Shown in pieces: positions 18,072 to 27,028 of a stretch of 64,000 bases of DNA. The translations under genes were made by a program, and so were the position numbers. The stretch covers positions 1-64,000 of the forward strand of contig NZ_WNDO01000025.1 of the NCBI RefSeq assembly GCF_009912395.1, read 5' to 3'. Source of the DNA: Luteibacter sp. (GTDB taxonomy: Bacteria; Pseudomonadota; Gammaproteobacteria; Xanthomonadales; Rhodanobacteraceae). The notes under the pieces are model-generated. The model was given only the letters and a program-made list of their open reading frames with translations. It made no database searches and was not told the origin of the DNA. Every line of letters starts with the position of its first letter. Within the stretch, counting starts at the first letter, position 1.

Positions 18072-19154
18072 ATGCCCGATCCGATCCCCATGACCAAGGT
18101 CCACAAAGGCCGCGGCGCCGTCTCCAACCCGGAAGGCCGCTTCGAATCCACGCGCCGGCAGGCCGAGGACGATGGCTGGTATCGCGACGACGACGAACAC
18201 CGGCCGGCCACCGAGGTGCGCGAGGAACTGGCTCGCAGCGTCATCTCCCGCAACGAGTCCCCGGACATCGGTTTCGACCAGGCGCTTAACCCGTATCGGG
18301 GGTGCGAGCATGGGTGCATCTACTGCTACGCCCGGCCGTCGCACGCCTACCTCAACTTATCCCCAGGCCTGGATTTCGAAACCAAGCTCTTCGCCAAGAC
18401 CAACCTGGCGGAAACCCTTCGCAGTGAACTGTCGAAGAAAAACTACATCTGCAAGCCGATCAACATCGGCAGCAACACCGATCCGTACCAGCCCATCGAG
18501 AAGACATGGCGCCTTACGCGGGCGGCGCTGGCGCTGCTCAATGAATGCCACCATCCCTGCACCATCGTTACTAAGAACGCATTGATCGAGCGGGATATCG
18601 ATATCCTTGCGCCAATGGCCGAGCGCCACCTGGTTCAGGTGTTCATTTCCATCAACTCGCTCGACAACAAGCTGGCGTCGAAGCTGGAGCCACGAGCGAG
18701 CGCACCGCATCGTCGGATGCAAGCCGTAAAGACACTTCGTGACGCAGGTATTCCCGTCGGCGTGCTCGTCGCGCCAATCATCCCGGCGCTTAACGAAAAG
18801 GATCTCGAAGCCATCATCGAGCGAGCCGCAGCCAACGGTGCCAATTCCATCGGCTACACCTGCGTGCGTCTACCCCATGAGCTCAAGCAGCTGTTCCGTG
18901 AATGGCTGGAACAACATTTCCCCGATCGCGCCACGCACGTCATGAGCCTCATCCAGCAAATGAACGGCGGTAAGGACTACGACAGTAACTTCGCGACACG
19001 CATGCGAGGGCAGGGTATTTTCGCGGATGTCATTCGCAAACGCGTGCAAGTAGCGTGTCGAAAGGTCGGCTTGCACCGTGCCTGGGACACGTGGCTGGAT
19101 ACGGGGCAGTTCGTGCCACCGCGTATGCATTCGCCACAAGGCGAGTTGTTCTAG
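18072..19154 (+). CDS. PA0069-family radical SAM protein (SplB-like)
   Basis: A cytoplasmic radical SAM protein of about 360 residues. The cluster-binding motif is C-x3-C-x2-C in RGCEHGCIYCYARPSH, which coordinates the 4Fe-4S cluster and S-adenosylmethionine. Other family features are the N-terminal KGRGAVSNPEGRFE, IGSNTDPYQPIE, and RASAPHRRMQAVKTLRDAGI. The family is related to spore photoproduct lyase, but the true substrate is not established. Starts at 18054, 18072 and 18090 are in frame. A LexA2-like dyad at 18059-18070 and the lack of a ribosome site favour a downstream start. Its position behind an SOS-like box agrees with SOS control of the Pseudomonas homologue. Confidence 0.88.
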   Translation: MPDPIPMTKVHKGRGAVSNPEGRFESTRRQAEDDGWYRDDDEHRPATEVREELARSVISRNESPDIGFDQALNPYRGCEHGCIYCYARPSHAYLNLSPGLDFETKLFAKTNLAETLRSELSKKNYICKPINIGSNTDPYQPIEKTWRLTRAALALLNECHHPCTIVTKNALIERDIDILAPMAERHLVQVFISINSLDNKLASKLEPRASAPHRRMQAVKTLRDAGIPVGVLVAPIIPALNEKDLEAIIERAAANGANSIGYTCVRLPHELKQLFREWLEQHFPDRATHVMSLIQQMNGGKDYDSNFATRMRGQGIFADVIRKRVQVACRKVGLHRAWDTWLDTGQFVPPRMHSPQGELF

Positions 19155-19219
19155 GATGCCGGCTGGCGACGGAGACAGAGCCTCCGGATCGACGATCCGA
19201 AGGCTCCGTCCTTGGCTCG

Positions 19220-19573
19220 TCAGTAGTGGGTCACCATGACGACGACGGCACCGTTAGGGCAGGCGCCGAGGTCCTTGGGTCCATCGATGATGGCACCCTT
19301 GTAGATTTCCCCCACGAAATCCTTGATTTCGCAGGTAGCGGCGAAGCTTTCCATCCAGTTGCACTTATAGGTGCCACCGGTATCCTTCAGCCTGTCCTTC
19401 CGGCAAAAGTGCGTGTAAGGACCGGCGAGTGCGACGGCAGGGAAGGGCGTGTCGCTCTTGACGCCATGAAGCACGTTCGTATCCAGCGACTGCTGGACAT
19501 CTTGCGCCATGACATTGCCAGCGAACATCAGGAACATCGAACAGGCAGCGACCTTGATCGGATTGATCTTCAC
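19220..19573 (-). CDS. Small secreted hypothetical protein with four cysteines
   Basis: A 117-residue protein with a clear signal peptide (about residues 1-23, ending VMA-Q). The mature part has four cysteines (HFCRK, YKCNW, ATCEI, GACPN), enough for two disulfides, and suggests a small folded periplasmic or secreted protein. AAGGAGAAAACC just upstream of the ATG is a strong ribosome site, so the gene is credible. I do not recognise the family. The surrounding sequence is less GC-rich than the window average, and no neighbour indicates a role. Confidence 0.75.
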   Translation of the reverse strand: MKINPIKVAACSMFLMFAGNVMAQDVQQSLDTNVLHGVKSDTPFPAVALAGPYTHFCRKDRLKDTGGTYKCNWMESFAATCEIKDFVGEIYKGAIIDGPKDLGACPNGAVVVMVTHY

Positions 19574-20058
19574 GGTTTTCTCCTTAGTGATTGAAGTTTT
19601 GAGCTCTACTCACTGCAATGGCTATCGATAGCCTTCCTACGTTCTCCTCACATCTGTCGCCCGCACTTACCCGAGCAGCGCACGATGGCGATGCTCCACG
19701 AGCAACAAATTCGCATGGCCTTGAAAAGAGATGACCCCTTGGTTCGCCATCGCACTCCTTTTCGGCCTTGTTTCTTCCCCGGATGCATTCACTGTGGTGA
19801 ATGCGCACGATCGCTCCCGCCCAATGAATGGTTATGGGTCGGAGTCGGTGTACTTACCCGAAAGCGTGACGCACTGCCTGCTGGCGGGTCTTAGCGCTTT
19901 GGCCGACGAGCGCGTCGGCGTTCTGGAGGCCCGATCTTTCATTCGTCGAATGAAGGGATCGTGAAATTACGATGCTTCCTTGCGATAGCGTGCATCGAAT
20001 CGTGCGTCTAACCGGCAATATCTTTGGAACGTTTGTGAAGTTATGCCGTAAACGTGCA
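19574..20058. other. 485-base AT-richer stretch between genes
   Basis: This stretch has lower GC content and weaker coding character than its surroundings. It holds one possible small secreted ORF (19731-19964, listed separately) and the promoter region of the minus-strand secreted protein. I see no RNA gene, repeat or terminator in it. Confidence 0.6.
19731..19964 (+). CDS. Possible small secreted protein (low confidence)
   Basis: A 77-codon frame starting ATGACCCC whose first 25 codons read like a signal peptide (MTPWFAIALLFGLVSSPDAF, then a VVNA end). The rest has no recognisable motif. The ribosome site is weak (AAAAGAG close to the ATG). It lies in the AT-richer gap and overlaps another unconvincing frame. 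It could equally be chance. Confidence 0.3.
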   Translation: MTPWFAIALLFGLVSSPDAFTVVNAHDRSRPMNGYGSESVYLPESVTHCLLAGLSALADERVGVLEARSFIRRMKGS

Positions 20059-21363
20059 TCAGGGCACGCTGTGATGGCGAAAACGCAGCGTGTTAACCGT
20101 CAACACCGCAAGCAAGGGGATCGCCCATGCGTAGACATACTGGGTAAGCGTCACGCCGATACCGAAAGGAAACCAGATGGTCGGTATGCCGATAGAACCC
20201 AGTTCCCCGGTGTACTGCGACACCAGGATGGACAGCATCGTCACCATGGCCATCCCTCGCATGGGGCCGTGGCGGACGATCCGCAGGGCGATCCATACAA
20301 GCAACGCCAACATCCCAAATCGGAAGACGTGGGTCATCGTGGCGACCCGTAGCACGCCAGCCAGCACGCCAAGGGCGGTCAGAAACAGTGCGCCGATATC
20401 GATCGCCGGCGATCGACGCGGCGTCCATCGATTCCAGGTCCATGTCCATGCGCATAGGCTCAGGGGCATCCACAGGACGTTGTTCAGCCATACATAGGTG
20501 GGAAGGCTGAGCAGGTCGGTCCAGGAGACGATGGCGTTGTCGAGGCGTTTCACCGCCGACAGGGCGAGGGCCACGCAGAGGAAGACGATAAAGCGAGGCT
20601 GGCTGCTGCGGGATCGGATGCCGAGCGCAAGGCCGATAAGGGCGAACATCGCCAGTGGCTCGACGACCTCGACGATGTAGCCCGCGATCGTCCGCCACCA
20701 TTGGACGCGGTAAAGCGCCTCGCTTTGTGGACGAGGTGCCAGCGTGGGTGCGACATGCACGCCGCCGCTATTGGGCGCGGCATCGCTTCCCGGTTGCATG
20801 AAGGCGCGGATGGCCAGCACGCCCCGTGTACCGGTAGCATCGGAAGGTAGTGGGAAGATCAGCGGACGGGTGCCGACGACCCGCGGCGACGAGCCTATCT
20901 GGCCGGAGCCACCCAGGCGCGTCCCATTCCAGTACAGCTCGTAACCGTCTTCGACAGCGGTCGGCCCCAGGATGTCCCATGCGCGATCGCCGGCAGGCAC
21001 CGTCACGTCGCGCCGATACCAGGCATAACCCTGGTAGCCGGGATGTCCATGCGCCATCCAGCCATCGACATAATTGGGCAGGCCGACATCGCCATCGATA
21101 CTTGTGGCCGGTGCGCTGAGGTCGATCGTTTCCCAGGCGCTGTCGTCCATGTTCTGCGCGGCCCATCGCGGATCGTCACCCGGATGAAAGCGCCACGGGC
21201 CGTTCACCAGGGGAGCGACGGCGCGAAGCGCGGCGGGATCAGGGCGGCCGCCGATCGCCAGGACCACCACGGTGCCAACGAAGGCCAAGGACGTGAACGC
21301 GGCAATCCACGTCATGTAAAGGCGAGGCGGGGTCTCCACGGGGGATCCTGTCGATGTCGACAT
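20059..21363 (-). CDS. Membrane protein with periplasmic carbohydrate-binding-like domain
   Basis: A 434-residue inner-membrane protein. One helix near residues 17-38 is followed by a periplasmic beta-sandwich of about 170 residues. Its pattern resembles the sugar-binding jelly-roll of GH2 enzymes and 7TMR-DISM sensors: GPWRFHPGDDPRWA, WETIDLSAP, GYAWYRRDVTVPAG and GYELYWNGTRLGGSG. The C-terminal half (about 225-430) has seven or eight hydrophobic helices and no kinase, GGDEF or catalytic domain. It may be a sensory or transport component that reads an extracellular ligand, but the output is unknown. A 13-bp palindrome lies 28 bases upstream of the start. Confidence 0.75.
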   Translation of the reverse strand: MSTSTGSPVETPPRLYMTWIAAFTSLAFVGTVVVLAIGGRPDPAALRAVAPLVNGPWRFHPGDDPRWAAQNMDDSAWETIDLSAPATSIDGDVGLPNYVDGWMAHGHPGYQGYAWYRRDVTVPAGDRAWDILGPTAVEDGYELYWNGTRLGGSGQIGSSPRVVGTRPLIFPLPSDATGTRGVLAIRAFMQPGSDAAPNSGGVHVAPTLAPRPQSEALYRVQWWRTIAGYIVEVVEPLAMFALIGLALGIRSRSSQPRFIVFLCVALALSAVKRLDNAIVSWTDLLSLPTYVWLNNVLWMPLSLCAWTWTWNRWTPRRSPAIDIGALFLTALGVLAGVLRVATMTHVFRFGMLALLVWIALRIVRHGPMRGMAMVTMLSILVSQYTGELGSIGIPTIWFPFGIGVTLTQYVYAWAIPLLAVLTVNTLRFRHHSVP

Positions 21364-21390
21364 CTGGGCTCTCCGGAACGATCAGCACAT

Positions 21391-21403
21391 GATGTACTAC
21401 ATC
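21391..21403. promoter_or_regulatory. 13-bp palindrome upstream of the 7-TM-like protein
   Basis: GATGTA-C-TACATC is a perfect 6-1-6 dyad, 28 bases upstream of the minus-strand membrane protein and 84 bases upstream of the plus-strand gene at 21487. It is a plausible operator for either divergent gene. Confidence 0.35.
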
Positions 21404-21486
21404 CCACCCATCGCGTCAGCTGCGCGACACTTGTTGGACGAACGGCGTCATGGCAGTGTTCGCTCACCCATGCAGCGGACTCATCG

Positions 21487-21888
21487 ATGACCGGCAATCT
21501 CGATCTCGTAGGCGATATCGCCAGGGACATCGTGCAGTCCGATGAACTGAAAGACATCGACTGGGTGGAAATCACCCTGGTGGCCCAGGTGGACGATGAC
21601 GGCATCACCGGTCTGTTTGGCTACATCTACGACGAGCAAGGCGAATCCACGCCCGAGTTTCCCGACATGGACGCGATCGACGGGTCGGTCTGTGCCTATC
21701 GACGTTGGTTACGCAAGGAAGGCGACGAAGGATTCAGCACCATGCTGTTCCAGTTCAATCGGATCACCCGTCGCTTCAATGTGGATTTCGTCTACGGTGA
21801 AACCACGCGCTGGCGAGTCACCCCCACCAATATCGATACCATCGCCGACGAGCTACGACCGCGCCTCCACGAGGCACACGACGCCTAG
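21487..21888 (+). CDS. Putative YezG-like (DUF600-type) immunity protein, orphan
   Basis: A 133-residue acidic protein without signal peptide or membrane helix. Its layout resembles YezG/DUF600 antitoxin proteins: an N-terminal helix with IARDIV, a DWVEITLVAQVDDDG strand pair, and a C-terminal FNRITRRFNVDFVYGETTRWRV segment where the family has its FNIDYDY motif. Such proteins neutralise nuclease toxins of the YeeF/LXG kind. No toxin gene is adjacent, so it would be an orphan immunity gene, or simply a housekeeping relative. The identification rests on pattern memory and needs a profile search. It overlaps the convergent GST gene by four bases. Confidence 0.5.
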   Translation: MTGNLDLVGDIARDIVQSDELKDIDWVEITLVAQVDDDGITGLFGYIYDEQGESTPEFPDMDAIDGSVCAYRRWLRKEGDEGFSTMLFQFNRITRRFNVDFVYGETTRWRVTPTNIDTIADELRPRLHEAHDA

Positions 21889-22532
21889 GGCGACGGCGGT
21901 CCGTTGATCGCCCATTGGGCCGCGAAGGCGCGCTGGTAGGCCGGTCGTGCTTCTCCTCGCGAAACGTAGGCGTCGAGTGCCGGGAACTGGGCCAGGATGC
22001 CCGATGGCCGCAATCGGAGCAGCACCGACACCATCGTCAGGTCACCCGCGCTGAACGCACCGTCCAGCCATTCCGCGTCGCCCAGTCGCATCGTGAGTTG
22101 GTCAAGCCGGTGCCGAATGCGCGCGACGACGAGGGGAAGGCGATCCTGCGCCCAGGGCTTGTCGCCCTCGATGATCTTCACGCAAGTGAGATCCAGGATC
22201 GGCGGCTCGACAGTGTTGAGCGCGGCGAACATCCAGGCCGTCCCCCGGGCCCGGGCGTTGGCGTCCACGGGAAGAAGCCCGGGATGGTGCTGTGCGAGAT
22301 GAAGGATGATCGCGCCCGATTCGAAGAGCACGAGATCGCCTTCCTCGTAGGTGGGTATCTGACCGAAGGGATGCAGCGCCAGGTGAGCGGGCTCCTTCAT
22401 GGCTTCAAAGGACAGCAGGCGTGTCTGGTAGACAAGCCCTGTTTCCTCAAGGGCCCAGCGCACCCGCGTATCCCGGGCGAGTCCCTTGCCGCCATCGGGC
22501 GACCTGTTGAACGCGGTGATGGTGATGGTCAC
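21885..22532 (-). CDS. Glutathione S-transferase family protein
   Basis: A 215-residue protein with the two-domain GST layout: an N-terminal thioredoxin-like domain (about residues 1-85) containing HPFGQIPTYEEGDLVLFESGAI, where the cis-proline and the ESGAI glutathione-binding segment are visible, and an all-helical C-terminal domain with the AGDLTMVSVLLRL capping motif. It would conjugate glutathione to electrophiles or act as a reductase in the cytoplasm; the substrate is unknown. It ends in a four-base convergent overlap with the preceding gene. Confidence 0.88.
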   Translation of the reverse strand: MTITITAFNRSPDGGKGLARDTRVRWALEETGLVYQTRLLSFEAMKEPAHLALHPFGQIPTYEEGDLVLFESGAIILHLAQHHPGLLPVDANARARGTAWMFAALNTVEPPILDLTCVKIIEGDKPWAQDRLPLVVARIRHRLDQLTMRLGDAEWLDGAFSAGDLTMVSVLLRLRPSGILAQFPALDAYVSRGEARPAYQRAFAAQWAINGPPSP

Positions 22533-22563
22533 GGTAGGGCTCCTCGTGTCGAACGGCTGGCGA

Positions 22564-23028
22564 TCAGACGGGAAGGCGGAGCAGGGGAATCATTCGCCCT
22601 GGAATGACGGAGGATTCCTTCTCCCGGAGGTGTTCGGCACCCAGGGACTCATAGAAGGATACGGCATGCGGATCCGCCTCGATGATGAAATGGTGGATGC
22701 CTCGGGCAGCAGCTTCACGGCGTACTTCGTGCCATAAGACTTTGGCGATGCCGCGGCCCATGTGGTCCGGGTGGACGAAGAGCCAGCCGGCCGTCGGCTC
22801 GTTCGAGGTTTGCGGCGTGCGCGACCAGAAGCCGACGATCGCCCCATCGATGTCCGCGACATAGGCAATCGAACGGTCGATGATCTCAGGTGTGACCGTG
22901 AGATCGTCCCGCCATAGATTGATCCATGCCTGTGGATAACCCCAATGAGCCTTGGAAAGAAAGGCCAGGCGGGTCAGCACATCGGCATCCGTTCGTATCG
23001 CCGGGCGAATTCGATAGGACGAGTGCAC
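22564..23028 (-). CDS. GNAT-family N-acetyltransferase
   Basis: A 154-residue single-domain acetyltransferase. The acetyl-CoA binding motif is WLFVHPDHMGRGIAKVLWHEV (shown by position about 83-103; its R-G-x-G-K/A core is intact), followed by HFIIEADPHAVSFYESLGAEH, the usual last strand and helix. The acceptor is unknown. It lies 31 bases upstream of the GST gene on the same strand, so the two may be co-transcribed. A perfect DnaA-box sequence (TGTGGATAA, 22931-22939) falls inside its 5' part. Confidence 0.85.
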   Translation of the reverse strand: MHSSYRIRPAIRTDADVLTRLAFLSKAHWGYPQAWINLWRDDLTVTPEIIDRSIAYVADIDGAIVGFWSRTPQTSNEPTAGWLFVHPDHMGRGIAKVLWHEVRREAAARGIHHFIIEADPHAVSFYESLGAEHLREKESSVIPGRMIPLLRLPV

Positions 23029-23158
23029 TCGGATACCTCCTCTGGTCGTTGCGAACGTCCACGCTCAAGTGATTGGCAGCGTCATCGTCGCCAACCGCTC
23101 CAGCGGTGTATTGTCGCCAGATCGAGGTGTAACACCAAGTACAGGCGAAGGACGTGCA

Positions 23159-23836
23159 ATGGCACCGAATGATCGTCGGGCTCCGGTCCGCAAACTTTTC
23201 TGGAACGACGCGTATCTCACGAGCATTCGAACGCGCGTCACCCATGCATCCGACCACAGCGTATGCCTGGAGGATACGATTTTCTTCGCGTTTTCCGGTG
23301 GTCAGGAGAGCGATGCAGGCACCATCGGCGGGATACCCGTCGTCGAGGCCGCCAAGGACGGCCTCGATATCGTCTATACACTTCCATCGGGGCATGGACT
23401 GTCGGCAGGCGATGACGTCGACGTGGTCATCGATTGGGAGCGTCGCTATGGATTGATGCGGCATCACTTTGCCGCCGAGATGGTGCTGCAGTTGGTCTAT
23501 CGACATCGACCGGGCATTGCGCGGGTCGGCGCGCATATTTCACCGAACAAGGCGCGGATCGACTTCGCCTCCGCCGAAAATATCGCGGCGATCTTCGACG
23601 CGATCCAGGAGGAGGTCGCCGCGTTGGTCGCGGCGGCCTCGCCCATCATCACGGCCTATAGCGACGAGGCATCGCAGCGTCGCTACTGGGCGGTGGAAGG
23701 CTTTGCACACATGGCATGCGGTGGCACGCATCCGAAGACCACGGCGGAGATCGGCACCGTTCACCTGAAGCGGAAGAACCAGGGCAAGGGCGTTGAGCGG
23801 ATAGAGATAACCCTCACCGCTCCGTCACCAGGCTGA
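23159..23836 (+). CDS. AlaX-type alanyl-tRNA editing protein with altered zinc motif
   Basis: Free-standing relative of the AlaRS editing domain, which hydrolyses mischarged tRNA(Ala). The 225-residue protein shows AFSGGQESDAGTI (residues 44-56), the RYGLMRHHFAAEMVLQL helix and the C-terminal CGGTHPKTTAEIG motif (Cys187, His191). The first zinc motif, usually H-x3-H, reads H103-x3-E107, so one histidine ligand is replaced by glutamate. The start at 23159 has GAAGGA upstream and fits the family. No tRNA synthetase is nearby. Identification as AlaX-like is firm; whether editing activity or specificity is standard is not. Confidence 0.87.
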   Translation: MAPNDRRAPVRKLFWNDAYLTSIRTRVTHASDHSVCLEDTIFFAFSGGQESDAGTIGGIPVVEAAKDGLDIVYTLPSGHGLSAGDDVDVVIDWERRYGLMRHHFAAEMVLQLVYRHRPGIARVGAHISPNKARIDFASAENIAAIFDAIQEEVAALVAAASPIITAYSDEASQRRYWAVEGFAHMACGGTHPKTTAEIGTVHLKRKNQGKGVERIEITLTAPSPG

Positions 23837-23847
23837 AAGCGGATAGA

Positions 23848-24330
23848 TCAGGGTAGCCTGGTGAAGTAATGTGTCTTGAGGGTAGGGCGTCCATCGCCGC
23901 CGTAGGCGGTGACGCTTTCACTCAGGTGTTTGCCGTCCGCGGCGACCGTGTAGACCCGCGTGGACGCGGGGCCACCGTTCTTGCCCAGCACCACCACGAG
24001 TACATCGGGCCGTGGACGCGACATGGCGGCGATATCGGCTTCGGGGCTGCCCTTTACGGGGATGGGTGTTCCGTCTAGGGAGGCGGCGCCGACCGAATGC
24101 ACTTCGTTGCCGGGGGCATAGACGATATCTACGGCCATGGATACGCGGTCGCCCTGCGCACCGGCGAACGTGATATCGACCTGCTTCGGCCGTGCATCCG
24201 GTGGCATCGGAAGGCGCGATGTATCGAGCGCCCAGCGGCCGAACAAGGGATCGGTGGACGTCGGCGTGGCACCGGCGGCCGTGCAGGCGAGTGTAGCGAT
24301 GGCGCAGGCAAGGACAGGCAACGCTTTCAT
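23848..24330 (-). CDS. Secreted hypothetical protein
   Basis: A 160-residue protein with a signal peptide (residues 1 to about 21, containing a cysteine in LACTAAGA, so lipid attachment is conceivable but the lipobox is poor). The mature part begins TDPLFGRWALDTSRLPMPPD, resembling small secreted proteins with a lipocalin-like beta fold that start with an LxGxWxLD pattern. GAGAGGAG upstream of the ATG at 24330 decides the start. Function unknown. It is convergent with the AlaX gene (11-base gap) and lies downstream of the GlxA-type regulator on the same strand. Confidence 0.7.
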   Translation of the reverse strand: MKALPVLACAIATLACTAAGATPTSTDPLFGRWALDTSRLPMPPDARPKQVDITFAGAQGDRVSMAVDIVYAPGNEVHSVGAASLDGTPIPVKGSPEADIAAMSRPRPDVLVVVLGKNGGPASTRVYTVAADGKHLSESVTAYGGDGRPTLKTHYFTRLP

Positions 24331-24384
24331 GCGGGCGACTCCTCTCGATCCGCTTCTGATCGGCATTGAGCTTGCCACAAGCCG

Positions 24385-25356
24385 CTAGTCCCCGGCGCGA
24401 CCGGACGAACGAAGTTGCTTCACACCCGTGCCCAGCTTGCGACGTAACAGGTTACGTAGCGTTCCCGTGTTGCTGTAGCCCACTTCGTTGGCCACGGCAT
24501 CCATGCGCATACCCTCGGCGACAAGTTCCTGTGCGCGTTCGAGACGAAGATCCTGAAAAAACGCCAGCGGGGACTTGCCGAGCACATCTTCCGTGCGTCG
24601 CTGCAGCGTGCGTCCATGCACGTGCAATGCCTTCGCCGCCTCGGTCAGGGAGAAGCCCCGGGCCAGGTTGGCACGTGCCCAGCGATCGAACTTCGCGACG
24701 AGGGGATCTGCGTTTGCCAGGTGATCGGGGATGACATACCGGGCCTGCGATGCACGCCGATCGATCAGCATGAAGCGGGCGACCTTCTCGGCCAGGTCCG
24801 GACTCGCTTGGCGAACCAGCCACAGGGCAAGGTCCAGGTGTCCCATCATCGAGCCGGCCGTCACGATCTTTCCCGACGGCACGATCATGCGCGTGTGATC
24901 GAGGGAAACCTGTGGATATCTTTGCCGGAACATCGGCGACAGCGACCAGGTGGTCGTGGCCTCGCGCCCATCGAGCAGACTGGCTTCCGCTAGCAGAAAG
25001 GTGCCGATGCACGCGGCCGAGATACCCGCACCCCTGGCATGCCACGAGCGAAGCAGCTCACCGGCGGCGATCACATCCCGGCGCGCGAGGGTATCCAACA
25101 CAGCCCCCGGCAGCTTGGCGTTGATGGCGGGTACGACGACCCAGTGGGGACGCGTGTCTGGCTCCGCACCGCTTACGGACAGGGAAAAGCCAAGGCCGGT
25201 GCGCAGGCGTTTACGCACGCCGACGAGGCTCACCTTGAAAGGTGCGACGCGCATGCCTTTCAGGCGTGCGAGTTCATTGGCCATCTCGAACGTGTCCAGC
25301 AGCGCGGTCAGGCCGGTATCGAAGACGCCATCGAGGGCAAGTACGCTGATCTTCAT
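24385..25356 (-). CDS. GlxA-type transcription regulator (DJ-1/PfpI-like plus AraC HTH)
   Basis: A 323-residue regulator. The N-terminal DJ-1/PfpI-like domain (about residues 1-185) carries the nucleophile-elbow-like AGISAACIGTFLLAEASLL. The C-terminal AraC-type region (about 220-320) has two helix-turn-helix motifs: FSLTEAAKALHVHGRTLQRR and MDAVANEVGYSNTGTLRNLL. It faces a MAPEG protein gene. A perfect 11-11-11 palindrome directly abuts its start codon, so it very likely controls itself and the divergent gene. There is no room for a normal ribosome site between palindrome and ATG, so translation may depend on sequence within the palindrome or be leaderless. Confidence 0.88.
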   Translation of the reverse strand: MKISVLALDGVFDTGLTALLDTFEMANELARLKGMRVAPFKVSLVGVRKRLRTGLGFSLSVSGAEPDTRPHWVVVPAINAKLPGAVLDTLARRDVIAAGELLRSWHARGAGISAACIGTFLLAEASLLDGREATTTWSLSPMFRQRYPQVSLDHTRMIVPSGKIVTAGSMMGHLDLALWLVRQASPDLAEKVARFMLIDRRASQARYVIPDHLANADPLVAKFDRWARANLARGFSLTEAAKALHVHGRTLQRRTEDVLGKSPLAFFQDLRLERAQELVAEGMRMDAVANEVGYSNTGTLRNLLRRKLGTGVKQLRSSGRAGD

Positions 25357-25389
25357 GTCGCAAACGATGTAAATAATGTCGTTTGCGAC
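25357..25389. promoter_or_regulatory. Long operator-like palindrome between GlxA-type regulator and MAPEG gene
   Basis: GTCGCAAACGA (25357-25367) and TCGTTTGCGAC (25379-25389) are perfect 11-base arms around an 11-base AT-rich spacer. The left end touches the regulator start codon; the right end is 60 bases before the MAPEG start. Length and position are those of a strong autoregulatory operator. Confidence 0.75.
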
Positions 25390-25448
25390 TCTATATGTGG
25401 GTTAGGGCCCCGTCTAGACTTTCCATGACCTCGATCCAGGAACTCGCC

Positions 25449-25847
25449 ATGACGCTGTCGACCGAACTTCGCTACCTGACCCTGGCCGTCGCCGCGACCG
25501 CCATGATGTGGATTCCTTACGTGATCGCCAGGGCCATGTCGAACGGAAGCGCAGCCGCGCTGGGTACGCCCGACCCGGCGCGGATGATCGAGACGGCTTG
25601 GGCGAAGCGATCGAGGATGGCTCATCTCAACGCGGTGGAAAATCTCGTCCTGTTCGCGCCATTGGTGTTGATTGCGGCCGTGGCGGGTATCAGCACGCCA
25701 GGCACCGCCTTCGCCGCGAAGCTGTACCTGGGTGCTCGCCTTGTGCACTACGTCGTGTACACGCTCGGCATTCCCGGCATTCGTACCTTCGCCTTTCTCG
25801 CTGGATGGGTGGCGACGGTGATGTTCGTCGTCGCCATCCTGTTCTGA
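25449..25847 (+). CDS. MAPEG-family membrane protein
   Basis: A 132-residue integral membrane protein with four hydrophobic helices, of the MAPEG family (membrane-associated proteins in eicosanoid and glutathione metabolism). The motif RMAHLNAVENLVLFAPLV matches the family core that binds glutathione in better-studied members, and the C-terminal ARLVHYVVYTLGIPGIRTFAF segment is also typical. The start at 25449 has AGGAA seven bases upstream; an ATG at 25425 is an alternative. It is divergent from the GlxA-type regulator across the long palindrome and is its likely target. Confidence 0.85.
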   Translation: MTLSTELRYLTLAVAATAMMWIPYVIARAMSNGSAAALGTPDPARMIETAWAKRSRMAHLNAVENLVLFAPLVLIAAVAGISTPGTAFAAKLYLGARLVHYVVYTLGIPGIRTFAFLAGWVATVMFVVAILF

Positions 25848-25940
25848 GGTCAGCGGTGGCAACGCGTGGACAGGCTGTGGATAACCACGTGAAAACATGA
25901 CGTCGTGCAGCCGATGGAACGACGATCAAGGATCGTTCGC

Positions 25941-26930
<990 letters not shown>

Positions 26931-26933
26931 GAA

Positions 26934-26959
26934 GCATTCCCGGTCAGATGAAGGAATGC
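26934..26959. promoter_or_regulatory. Inverted repeat in the reductase/AraC intergenic region
   Basis: GCATTCC (26934-26940) and GGAATGC (26953-26959) flank a 12-base spacer, immediately upstream of the aldo/keto reductase start and about 70 bases before the divergent AraC gene. It is a candidate binding site for that regulator. Confidence 0.4.
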
Positions 26960-27028
26960 GTAGTTTGAAAAAGGGCAGCCGAACGCGGAATCGTTGAGAG
27001 TCCGCATTACTTGCGTGATAGTTCGGCC

